Source: Sporomusaceae bacterium
GTDB lineage: Bacteria > Bacillota > Negativicutes > DSM-13327
Assembly: GCA_027492445.1 (NCBI GenBank)
Contig: JAPUES010000180.1
Coordinates: 1 to 9,397, forward strand
DNA length: 9,397 nucleotides
Direction: 5' to 3'
The translations under genes and the position numbers were made by a program. Under the pieces are notes generated by a model. That model saw only the letters and a list, made by a program, of their open reading frames with translations. It made no database searches and had not been told where the DNA came from. This document shows, one piece after another, positions 1-6,365 of the stretch. Each line of letters opens with the position of its first letter. The first letter of the stretch is position 1.

Positions 1-31
1 AAAATTCTTCGACGAAACTTGATACATTCCT

Positions 32-1183
32 TTATTTAATCAATTTGTCTATTTGTGGTATTACTTTTTCACAAAATATTTCTACAATGTCTCCATCCAA
101 TCGCCCAATTTTTGCTTCCTCTTTTAAAATTTTAATGGCTTTTTCTACGGGAATCGGTGGTTTATAAGGACGATCAATGGCGGTTAGTGCATCAAAAATA
201 TCGGCAGTTGCCAGCATTCTTGTTTGAATCAGAATGTCGGCGGCGGCTAATCCTTGGGGGTACCCAGACCCATCCATTTTTTCATGATGTCCAGCGGCAA
301 TAACAGGGATCTGCTTCATACTATGCTCCCATGGGATGTATTTAAGAATTTCTGCGGTATAGGCAGCATGTTGATTCATGGAATTCTTTTCTTCTTCCGT
401 TAGATTCCCCCTTCTCACCATTAAGTTTGTCTGTTCAAAGGTATCTAATATTCTACTTGCTGCGCCATCCTCATTTATAAATTGCAGTGCAGCAACTCTT
501 TTAATTTCTTCCTCTTCTTCTAGTGAGATATATTCTTTACTGTTCATCTGCAAAATAAAGTGATAGTAAGAATCTAGATTCCTAAGCATCTCAGTATCAT
601 GGTTCGTTAGCCCCTTCGTCAATTGCCGCAAAGCCAAGGACTGTTTATAATACTTAAAACGATATTCAATCACAGACATCCGTTCATCAGAAAGGCGATG
701 TTTTTTCAATAAAACATCCTCACGCACGCCAATTTTGCCAACATCATGAAGAAGTGCTGCATAATATAATTCTTGGATTTGGTTATTAGAAAACTGAGTA
801 ATTTGATACTTCTCACCTTGGGCAGCATTAATGGCTTGGCATAATAGGGTGACATAGCTAGCCACTCGTCTCGAATGGCCAGCAGTTGCCGTATCGCGAG
901 CATCAATGGCCGCTACGATTGTTTCAATAAAAGCTTGGTACAATTGACGTATTTCTTGCTCTTTTCTTTGTAGTTCAAGAATATTCTCATTTAGTGCCAA
1001 TTCACGGGCTTCTAGTTTAACCATCATCATGCCGAAGCTTTCTGCCAAAGCTGCTATTTTTTCATTATATGGACCTGCTTTTACATAGTCAAACACCTCA
1101 CTAGAGTTGTCATAGTTTCCATTTAATATCTTTAATGAATGTTTAATAATGCAATCAATGACGGGTTCGTACAAAATATTCAT
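32..1183 (-). CDS. HD-GYP domain cyclic-di-GMP phosphodiesterase with a HAMP-like N-terminus
   Basis: Predicted cytoplasmic enzyme that hydrolyses the second messenger c-di-GMP. I start it at the ATG at 1183 (383 aa) because GAGAGG lies 5 nt upstream; a GTG two codons earlier is a weaker choice. Residues 6-60 resemble a HAMP domain (proline near the start, NGNYD, then an EKIAALAESF helix), and a short coiled coil follows to about 85, yet there is no membrane segment. The HD-GYP domain then shows HSRR (His103), the HD pair in LLHDVGKIG (146-147), HHE (299-301), DGSGYP ending at 309, and the late ADIFDALT and RPYK motifs. Between the two halves is an extra stretch of about 97 residues: the LTxEE...H helix occurs twice, first with Arg175 in place of the metal-binding His, then complete with His272. 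No sensor or output domain is fused. The family is certain; activity is likely but not shown. Confidence 0.9.
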   Translation of the reverse strand: MNILYEPVIDCIIKHSLKILNGNYDNSSEVFDYVKAGPYNEKIAALAESFGMMMVKLEARELALNENILELQRKEQEIRQLYQAFIETIVAAIDARDTATAGHSRRVASYVTLLCQAINAAQGEKYQITQFSNNQIQELYYAALLHDVGKIGVREDVLLKKHRLSDERMSVIEYRFKYYKQSLALRQLTKGLTNHDTEMLRNLDSYYHFILQMNSKEYISLEEEEEIKRVAALQFINEDGAASRILDTFEQTNLMVRRGNLTEEEKNSMNQHAAYTAEILKYIPWEHSMKQIPVIAAGHHEKMDGSGYPQGLAAADILIQTRMLATADIFDALTAIDRPYKPPIPVEKAIKILKEEAKIGRLDGDIVEIFCEKVIPQIDKLIK

Positions 1184-1201
1184 AAACACCTCTCACCTAA
1201 C

Positions 1202-1239
1202 AAAAGAGCTATTTGCCACCATGGACAAATAGCTTTTTT
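1202..1239 (-). terminator. Intrinsic terminator-like hairpin after the ABC operon
   Basis: A perfect 9-bp stem (1207-1215 with 1226-1234) encloses a 10-nt loop and is extended by A:T and G:T pairs to 1202-1239. Read on the minus strand, the stem is followed by CTCTTTTG, a modest U-tract. It most simply ends the importer operon, whose last stop codon is at 1329. It also lies only 18 nt above the HD-GYP start, so transcripts of that gene must cross it. The plus strand has the better T-run but no gene to terminate. Confidence 0.6.
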
Positions 1240-1273
1240 ATATTTTATAAAGAGCCTCCCCACTACCGTTCTT

Positions 1274-1286
1274 CCCTATTATAGGG
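1274..1286 (-). promoter_or_regulatory. Candidate -10 element inside a palindrome upstream of the HD-GYP gene
   Basis: A 13-nt perfect palindrome, CCCTAT-A-ATAGGG on the minus strand, contains the consensus -10 hexamer TATAAT at 1283-1278. This is the only consensus -10 in the gap between the last permease gene and the HD-GYP gene. No good -35 is visible at 16-18 nt spacing (best CACCAG). The palindrome could be an operator or chance; if the promoter is real, the leader is roughly 90 nt and includes the hairpin at 1202-1239. Confidence 0.3.
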
Positions 1287-1328
1287 TATACCTAATGCCC
1301 CTGGTGATGCTACATGTCGTTTTTTTGT

Positions 1329-2195
1329 TTAGAGACTCACAATAATTAATACCACAATTGTAATCACATAGGGTAGCATCTTTAGAAAGAAAGAAGAAAC
1401 AGTAATTCCTAAATTTTGCATATGAAATCCTAACACATCCACCACGCCAAATAACCAGCTTCCTAAAAATGCTTTCGTTGGATTCCAAGTAGCAAAAATA
1501 ACCAGCGCGACAGCAATCCATCCCCTGCCAGCTGTCATATTTTCAAGCCACGAAGGTGCATAAGCCAAAGATAAATATGCTCCGCCCATGCCAGCCAGCA
1601 TACCGCCTAGCACTACACACGCATAACGAATGGCAAAAACATTCACGCCTGCAGCATCGGCTGCACTAGGATTTTCACCAACAGCCCTGATTTTTAAGCC
1701 AGTTTTCGTGCGATACAGTATAAACCAAAAAACAGCTACTGCCAAATAACCGATATATACTAATACATCATGCTGAAATAAAATGGGTCCTAGCCAAGGA
1801 ATTTCACTTAATCCTGGAATAGGTACAGGTTTAAAGGTGACTAGTAGCGGCCTACCAATTAGTGTCTGCCCTAAATAACCGCTTAGCCCAGTGCCAAATA
1901 AAGCGAGGGCTAGACCGCTTACTACTTGATTGGCGCGTAAGGTAATGGTTAAAAAGGCATGAATAAGTGCCATTAAGCCACTAGCGACAATAGCTGCTAA
2001 TAAACCGAGCCATTGATTATTGGTATCCATGGTAATCATAAAACCTGTCACAGCACCAACAAGCATCATTCCTTCGACGCCGAGGTTTAGCACTCCCGCC
2101 TGTTCACTGATAATCTCACCAAGAGCAGCAAATAAAATAGGTGTACCTGCAATAATCCCCGTTGCTAATATTGCAGTAAGTAAGGACGCTTCCAT
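1329..2195 (-). CDS. ABC transporter permease, BMP/nucleoside type (NupQ-like)
   Basis: Integral membrane permease of 288 aa, the second channel subunit of the importer, belonging to the branched-chain amino acid/ribose permease superfamily as used by nucleoside importers. Almost the whole protein is hydrophobic, with several membrane spans. The family signature NLGVEG (residues 37-42), preceded by SEQAG, is intact. A cytoplasmic loop near residues 168-188 with GENPSAADAAG is where the ATPase is expected to dock. The start is secure: AGGAGG lies 9 nt before the ATG, and the ATG overlaps the stop of the preceding permease gene as TAATG, so translation is probably coupled. Length is normal for the family. 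The NupQ analogy rests on gene order and sequence type; the ligand cannot be read from this subunit. Confidence 0.93.
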   Translation of the reverse strand: MEASLLTAILATGIIAGTPILFAALGEIISEQAGVLNLGVEGMMLVGAVTGFMITMDTNNQWLGLLAAIVASGLMALIHAFLTITLRANQVVSGLALALFGTGLSGYLGQTLIGRPLLVTFKPVPIPGLSEIPWLGPILFQHDVLVYIGYLAVAVFWFILYRTKTGLKIRAVGENPSAADAAGVNVFAIRYACVVLGGMLAGMGGAYLSLAYAPSWLENMTAGRGWIAVALVIFATWNPTKAFLGSWLFGVVDVLGFHMQNLGITVSSFFLKMLPYVITIVVLIIVSL

Positions 2196-3280
2196 TACTG
2201 CTTACCTCCTTTGCTACCCCAAGTTAAGCGATATTTTACAAAAATCTCACCGCCGACTACAAAGAACAAAATAGCGCCTTGCAACATAGCCACCGTTGCA
2301 GCTGGAAAACCACTGGTCTGAATGCTGTAACCGCCCACGAGTAAGCCGCCAAATAAAAAGGATACTACCACAACGGCCCAAGGATTCAAACGGGCTAACC
2401 AAGCAATAATAATCGCAGAATAGCCATAGCCTGGGGAAATACCATGCTGGAGCCGTTGGGTAATGGCAGAAACCTCTGTCATTCCTGCAATCCCTGCCAG
2501 ACCGCCGCTAATAAACATAACCAGTAAAATATTTCGGATATGATTCATTCCTGCATACTTTGCAGCAACTGCACTCTCACCACTGACCCGAATTTCAAAG
2601 CCCCATTTTGTATAATTTAGTACAATATATAGTATTACTGCTGCTAAGATTGCCAAGATAAGACCAACGTGAATACGAGTATCGCCTAAAGCAGGCAGTA
2701 TGGCACTCTCCGAAAAAGGAGCTGTTATGGGAAAATTAAATCCTTTAGGATCTCGCCATGGACCGTAGACTAAATAATCAACCCATAAAATACCTACGTA
2801 GTTTAATAATAAAGTGGTAATGGTTTCATTGACTTTAAAATAGGCCCGCGGAATGGCCGGTAACAATCCCCAAATACCACCCGTTATAAAACTCATTACT
2901 AGCATACCTGGTAATAATAAGTAGATTGGCCAAGTGGGAAAATTTAGTGCCAGCCACGTTGCACCAAAGGCTCCCATATAAAGTTGCCCCTCCGCACCAA
3001 TATTCCAAAGTTGCATACGAAAGGCCAAGGCTACCCCAAGTCCTGTTAACATAAGGGGAATGGACTTAACGACGGTTTCTGATAATCCATAGACGGAACC
3101 AAAAGCGCCGTCAAACATAAGACCATAAATATAAAGGGGATCTTTGCCCGTAGCCCCAATAAACAGTCCCACAAAACATAACCCTATAATAACGGACAGG
3201 AAGGGTACTAAAAATAGCACACTTAAGGGTGTTGCACTTCTTTTTTCAAAGCGGATTGCTGATATCCATTCACATTGCAT
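2195..3280 (-). CDS. ABC transporter permease, BMP/nucleoside type (NupP-like)
   Basis: The larger of the two permeases (361 aa), expected to pair with the following permease in the inner membrane to form the translocation path. After a short basic N-terminus, a first membrane span covers about residues 18-42. The family signature NIGAEGQ is at 93-99, and the ATPase-contact loop with GESAVAAKYAG lies near 228-247. Several further hydrophobic spans follow, and the C-terminus is basic. The ATG at 3280 overlaps the end of the ATPase gene by 11 nt. Only a purine-rich GAAAGAAG directly abuts it, so initiation probably depends on coupling to the upstream gene; a slightly later start cannot be excluded. 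The length fits NupP-type proteins. Substrate class is inferred from operon content. Confidence 0.93.
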   Translation of the reverse strand: MQCEWISAIRFEKRSATPLSVLFLVPFLSVIIGLCFVGLFIGATGKDPLYIYGLMFDGAFGSVYGLSETVVKSIPLMLTGLGVALAFRMQLWNIGAEGQLYMGAFGATWLALNFPTWPIYLLLPGMLVMSFITGGIWGLLPAIPRAYFKVNETITTLLLNYVGILWVDYLVYGPWRDPKGFNFPITAPFSESAILPALGDTRIHVGLILAILAAVILYIVLNYTKWGFEIRVSGESAVAAKYAGMNHIRNILLVMFISGGLAGIAGMTEVSAITQRLQHGISPGYGYSAIIIAWLARLNPWAVVVVSFLFGGLLVGGYSIQTSGFPAATVAMLQGAILFFVVGGEIFVKYRLTWGSKGGKQ

Positions 3281-4775
3281 CTTCTTTCAACATCCTTTTC
3301 CCAGCCATCATCATGCCAACCTCTTCGATAGTGGTTGCACAAGGCTCTATAATCCCCATGATTTCACCTTCATGCAGCACTACAATTCGGTCGGATAGCA
3401 TAAACAATTCTTCTAGTTCTTCCGAAATAAAAAGTACTCCATTGCCCCCATCCCGTTCAGCCATTAAAAGCTTGCGCACCACTTCCATAGCCCCTACATC
3501 GAGGCCACGCATAGGGTAAACAGCTACCGTTAGACGGGGGTTTGCAGAAATTTCACGGGCTAATAATAGCTTTTGCAAATTGCCGCCAGAGAGCATATTT
3601 ACTGAATTTGACAGACTAGCAAGTTTGATATCAAACTTTTCTACAGCCTCTTGGGTCTCTTTTTTTGCACTTCGCCAATTAATAAAATACCCTGCAAGAC
3701 TGTGATAGCTTTTTAAAATAAAGTTATCAACCGCATTTAGCCCTGGCACCAATCCTGTCCCTAATCGATCTTCTGGGATATAACTCACTCCTGCTGAAAT
3801 AAGGGACCGAACACTACTATGGGTATGATCTTGTTCATCAATAAATTTCTTGCCTGTTTGTAGCAATCGTAAGCCCGCAATGACCTCAGCTAGTTCACTT
3901 TGCCCATTTCCTGCAATGCCGGCAATCCCGACAATTTCACCGCCAAAGATGTCTAAGGATATATTTTTTAATGCCTTTTGTCCTCGATTCCCTAGGCAAG
4001 ATACGTCATGAAGGGCTAATATCTTAGAGCCACGCTTACTATTTTTCTTCGTTATATCAAATAAGATATTGCGTCCAACCATCATTCTAGTGAGTTCTTC
4101 TTCATTAGTACTGGCGGTTTGTACGGTACCAATTGCTTTACCACCACGCAATACGGTAATGTTATCTGTGTTTTCCAAGACCTCAGTGAGCTTATGGGAA
4201 ATAACAATCACACTTTTCCCTTGGTTTGCCATTAGTCGTAAGGTTTTATAAAGTTCAGCAGCTTCTTGCGGCGTAAGCACCGCTGTCGGTTCATCTAAAA
4301 TCAGAATTTCCGCGCCCCAAAATAAGGCTTTTATAATTTCTGCTCGTTGTTGTTCGCCAATGGATAGTTGCCACACTTGGGCATCGGGATTGACATGAAA
4401 GCCATAACGCAAGCAAAACTCTTCAATTTTTTCCTTAATTGCCTGCAAATCATAAATTTCATTGCTAGACTGTAAACCTAAGAGAATATTCTCAGCAACT
4501 GTAAATGTTTTCACCAGCTTAAAATGCTGATGCACAATGCCAATTCCTTGCAAGACGGCATCTTTGGGTGAATAGAATTTCACCGCTTGTCCGCTAATAT
4601 AAATTTCGCCACTGTCGGGTCGATAGAGACCGGTTAAAATACTCATTAGCGTACTTTTTCCTGCACCATTTTCGCCAAGCAGGGCATGAATTTCCCCCTT
4701 GTTAATGGTCAAATTGACTTGATCATTAGCCCGGATCCCAGGGAAACTTTTCGTGATATTTTTCATGGTTACCAC
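3270..4775 (-). CDS. ABC transporter ATPase with two nucleotide-binding domains (NupO-like)
   Basis: Cytoplasmic ATPase that powers the importer (501 aa counted from a GTG at 4775). NBD1 is complete: Walker A GENGAGKST (34-42), Q-loop at Gln83, signature LSIGEQQ (137-143), Walker B ILILDEP (to 163) and switch His194. NBD2 is degenerate in the usual way for sugar/nucleoside importers: GIAGNGQSEL (286-295) lacks the Walker lysine, and the signature LSGGN is at 395-399. The usual QPTRGLD reads YPMRGLD (420-426), which is less common. The start is uncertain. The best ribosome site, AAAAGGGGG (4804-4796), is 20 nt from the GTG and 29 nt from the ATG at 4766, but only 8 nt from an in-frame ATA at 4787. 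The gene overlaps the next permease by 11 nt. Function is confident; the ligand is inferred. Confidence 0.94.
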   Translation of the reverse strand: MVTMKNITKSFPGIRANDQVNLTINKGEIHALLGENGAGKSTLMSILTGLYRPDSGEIYISGQAVKFYSPKDAVLQGIGIVHQHFKLVKTFTVAENILLGLQSSNEIYDLQAIKEKIEEFCLRYGFHVNPDAQVWQLSIGEQQRAEIIKALFWGAEILILDEPTAVLTPQEAAELYKTLRLMANQGKSVIVISHKLTEVLENTDNITVLRGGKAIGTVQTASTNEEELTRMMVGRNILFDITKKNSKRGSKILALHDVSCLGNRGQKALKNISLDIFGGEIVGIAGIAGNGQSELAEVIAGLRLLQTGKKFIDEQDHTHSSVRSLISAGVSYIPEDRLGTGLVPGLNAVDNFILKSYHSLAGYFINWRSAKKETQEAVEKFDIKLASLSNSVNMLSGGNLQKLLLAREISANPRLTVAVYPMRGLDVGAMEVVRKLLMAERDGGNGVLFISEELEELFMLSDRIVVLHEGEIMGIIEPCATTIEEVGMMMAGKRMLKEDAM

Positions 4776-4830
4776 TGCGGTTTCTATGCTTATCGCCCCC
4801 TTTTAGCCATCCTAAAGCTGATTGTTTGAG

Positions 4831-4846
4831 CTTTGGCAATCCAAAG
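4831..4846 (-). other. Small hairpin in the lipoprotein-ATPase spacer
   Basis: CTTTGG-ATTG-CCAAAG forms a 6-bp stem with a 4-nt loop on the minus strand, just downstream of the larger hairpin at 4855-4887. The following segment can instead pair AAAGCT with AGCTTT around a 9-nt loop, so two exclusive folds are possible ahead of the ATPase ribosome site. No role is shown; it could stabilise the 5' end of a processed ATPase-permease message. Confidence 0.3.
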
Positions 4847-4854
4847 ATAAAACC

Positions 4855-4887
4855 ATAGCAGCTCGCTTGTTTCCATCGAGCTGCTAT
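4855..4887 (-). terminator. Strong hairpin between lipoprotein and ATPase genes (partial terminator or processing site)
   Basis: A perfect 11-bp stem (4855-4865 with 4877-4887, ATAGCAGCTCG and its complement) closes an 11-nt loop. On the minus strand it is followed by GGTTTTATCTTT, an imperfect U-tract. Its place, 43 nt after the lipoprotein stop and within a 155-nt spacer, is typical for binding-protein genes that need more product than the rest of the transporter. It may terminate part of the transcripts or protect the 3' end of the upstream message. Confidence 0.55.
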
Positions 4888-4930
4888 ACTTTCCCCACAA
4901 TAGACTCCTGCCCTAGCCACAACTAACCAA

Positions 4931-6046
4931 TTATTTGGAAATGGAACCTTCTACCCCTTTAACAAACCAATTAAATTCTAGCATTTCCTTATCTGACATT
5001 CTTTGTCCTGCGGAAACCTTAACTTGCCCTTGTTGATCGGCAAGAGGCCCTGTAAAGACATCCCACTCATTTTTCACAATGGATTCTTTCTTCTTCGCCA
5101 CTAAGGCTTTTGTATCTTCACTCACCATAGGTCCATAAGGGGCCAAATCAACAATATTTTCTGACATAGCACCCCAATATTGTTCTGTTTTCCAGGTTTT
5201 ATCCATAACTGATTTGACAACCTTTACGTAGTAAGGTCCCCAATTCCATACGGGGCCAGTCAGAATGGCTTTAGGAGCAAAAGCACGCATATCTGTGTTA
5301 TAAGAAACAGCAAATTTGCCTTTTTCTTCAGCTGCTTGCATTGGTCCAGGAGTATCTTGATGCATGGCAATCACGTCAGCGCCAGCATCAAGCAAACTTT
5401 TCGCTGCATCTTTTTCGGAAGCTGGATTGTACCAAGTATTGGTCCATACTACTTTTACGGTAACATTAGGATTAACAGCTTGTGCCCCTAATGTAAAGGC
5501 ATTAATACCGCGCACTACTTCTGGAATCGGGAAAGCAGCCACATAGCCAATAACATTGCCTTGGGTTTGTTTGCCAGCTACCATACCAGACAAGTAACGT
5601 GCCTGATACATTCTGCCGAAATATGTACCAATATTATTGCCCGTTTTAAAACCAGAGCAATGCATAAAAGTTACATCAGGAAACTTTGGTGCTACTTTTT
5701 GGATATAATCCATATAACCAAAGCTAGTAGCAAAAATAATCTTATTGCCTTTCATGGCGAGCTCTGTTAATACTCGTTCCGCGTCGGCACCTTCGGGAAC
5801 TGCTTCGACGAAGGTTGTCTCTACATTCGGTAATTCTTTACCCAAATATTGACGTGCTTGATCATGAGCATAAGACCAACCTGCATCACCAACAGGTCCT
5901 ACATAAATGAAGCCCACCTTAAGTTTTTCTTGTCCCGCTGGTTTGTTTTCTTCCGCCTTTTGCTTACCACAGCCTGTAGCCAAAACAGTTACCATTAAAA
6001 AAATCGCTAACAATAATATAGGATATTTGCGCTTTTTGCCATTCAT
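4931..6046 (-). CDS. BMP-family substrate-binding lipoprotein of the ABC importer
   Basis: Membrane-anchored solute receptor (371 aa) that hands its ligand to the adjacent permeases. The N-terminus has a basic start (KKRK), a hydrophobic stretch (10-22) and a lipobox LATGC, giving lipidation at Cys26. The mature domain begins with KVGFIYVGPVGDAGWSY, and later motifs include FATSFGYMD, YQARYLSGMVAGK, PIPEVVRGINAF, TNTWYNP and VWNWGPYYV. These identify the Med/BMP (PF02608-type) fold, specifically the subgroup often annotated as purine-binding BMP proteins rather than the Bacillus NupN subgroup. Ligand choice (nucleoside or purine base) is therefore inference. The start is secure: GGAGG lies shortly upstream of the ATG. 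It is the first gene of the operon, with a structured leader above and a strong hairpin below, which suggests separate control of its level. Confidence 0.93.
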   Translation of the reverse strand: MNGKKRKYPILLLAIFLMVTVLATGCGKQKAEENKPAGQEKLKVGFIYVGPVGDAGWSYAHDQARQYLGKELPNVETTFVEAVPEGADAERVLTELAMKGNKIIFATSFGYMDYIQKVAPKFPDVTFMHCSGFKTGNNIGTYFGRMYQARYLSGMVAGKQTQGNVIGYVAAFPIPEVVRGINAFTLGAQAVNPNVTVKVVWTNTWYNPASEKDAAKSLLDAGADVIAMHQDTPGPMQAAEEKGKFAVSYNTDMRAFAPKAILTGPVWNWGPYYVKVVKSVMDKTWKTEQYWGAMSENIVDLAPYGPMVSEDTKALVAKKKESIVKNEWDVFTGPLADQQGQVKVSAGQRMSDKEMLEFNWFVKGVEGSISK

Positions 6047-6108
6047 TTGCTTTCCTCCATCTCATATAATTATTTATATAGTGGGCAATTACCCAAAGGG
6101 GCATAGTA

Positions 6109-6138
6109 AAAGAGGGCAGAATAGAATTCTGTCTCTTT
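6109..6138 (-). terminator. Terminator-like hairpin in the leader of the lipoprotein gene (possible attenuator)
   Basis: On the minus strand AAAGAG-A-CAGAAT-TCT-ATTCTG-CC-CTCTTT folds into two 6-bp helices separated by a small internal loop and runs into CTCTTTTACT. No gene ends here in either direction, since both flanking genes diverge, so a plain terminator is unnecessary. It lies 62 nt above the start codon. An upstream AGAATT (in TTGAGAATTG) could pair with AATTCT of the hairpin and act as an antiterminator. The U-tract is short, so efficiency is uncertain. Confidence 0.4.
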
Positions 6139-6207
6139 AGTTCGTTATACTTGATGGTTTCCCCTGCCAAATTTATCAATTCTCAACATAATATTTCACG
6201 GTACGTC

Positions 6208-6259
6208 GTCATATAAAAATTCCTTACCAAAAACATGAAACCCACATGCAAGATATGAC
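6208..6259 (-). repeat. Inverted repeat in the leader of the lipoprotein gene, possible closing stem of a structured RNA
   Basis: GTCATAT (6259-6253, minus strand) is perfectly complementary to ATATGAC (6214-6208), with one G:U and one further pair possible outside, closing a 38-nt segment. Inside, CATG-TGGGTTT-CATG can form a small hairpin. The arrangement, followed about 70 nt later by a terminator-like hairpin, resembles an aptamer and expression platform, but no known riboswitch consensus was recognised. Confidence 0.3.
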
Positions 6260-6271
6260 AAGTTAAAACAA

Positions 6272-6300
6272 TATACACTACCATTTATATAAGCTATAAT
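6272..6300 (+). promoter_or_regulatory. Candidate sigma-70 type promoter for the GH8-cellulose synthase operon
   Basis: TATACA at 6272-6277 (4 of 6 matches to TTGACA) is followed after exactly 17 nt by a consensus TATAAT at 6295-6300. This would give a leader of roughly 60 nt before the GH8 gene. An overlapping alternative, TTAAAA (6263-6268), 17 nt, TATATA (6286-6291), is weaker. The region is so AT-rich that chance matches are expected. Confidence 0.4.
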
Positions 6301-6365
6301 AATTATATAATTACTGGTTAAGAATGGTATCTAAATAATCGAAATAACATTAAGGATATATGATC

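Larger units (their letters stand above)
6047..6365. promoter_or_regulatory. Divergent intergenic region between the ABC importer and the cellulose genes
   Basis: This 319-bp, very AT-rich stretch serves both outward-facing operons and holds no convincing gene. It contains a plus-strand promoter candidate (6272-6300), a perfect palindrome AATTATATAATT (6301-6312) that offers a -10 in either direction, and on the minus strand a long-range inverted repeat (6208-6214 with 6253-6259) and a terminator-like hairpin (6109-6138). A small CCC/GGG hairpin and an AT hairpin lie just above the lipoprotein ribosome site. No minus-strand -35 at good spacing could be recognised, so the lipoprotein promoter remains unplaced. 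Confidence 0.6.

Noticed and set aside
706..906. Small minus-strand frame within the HD-GYP gene
   Set aside because: It is a shadow frame inside a well-supported coding sequence.
1184..1328. c-di-GMP riboswitch (GEMM) ahead of the HD-GYP gene
   Set aside because: The region lacks the conserved GEMM core segments and the two-hairpin layout; only one terminator-like stem and an AT-rich stretch are seen.
4726..4920. 64-codon open frame on the minus strand across the lipoprotein-ATPase spacer
   Set aside because: It overlaps the ATPase start in another frame, includes the hairpin arms, and its protein shows no recognisable pattern; the frame is most likely incidental.
5964..6179. 71-codon open frame on the minus strand as a leader peptide
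   Set aside because: It runs far into the lipoprotein gene in a different frame, has no ribosome site that I can see, and its composition is not protein-like for this genome.
6140..6290. Purine riboswitch ahead of the importer operon
   Set aside because: The expected three-way-junction sequence and conserved loop segments (such as the GTTTCTACC-like stretch) are absent, despite an inverted repeat that could act as a closing stem.
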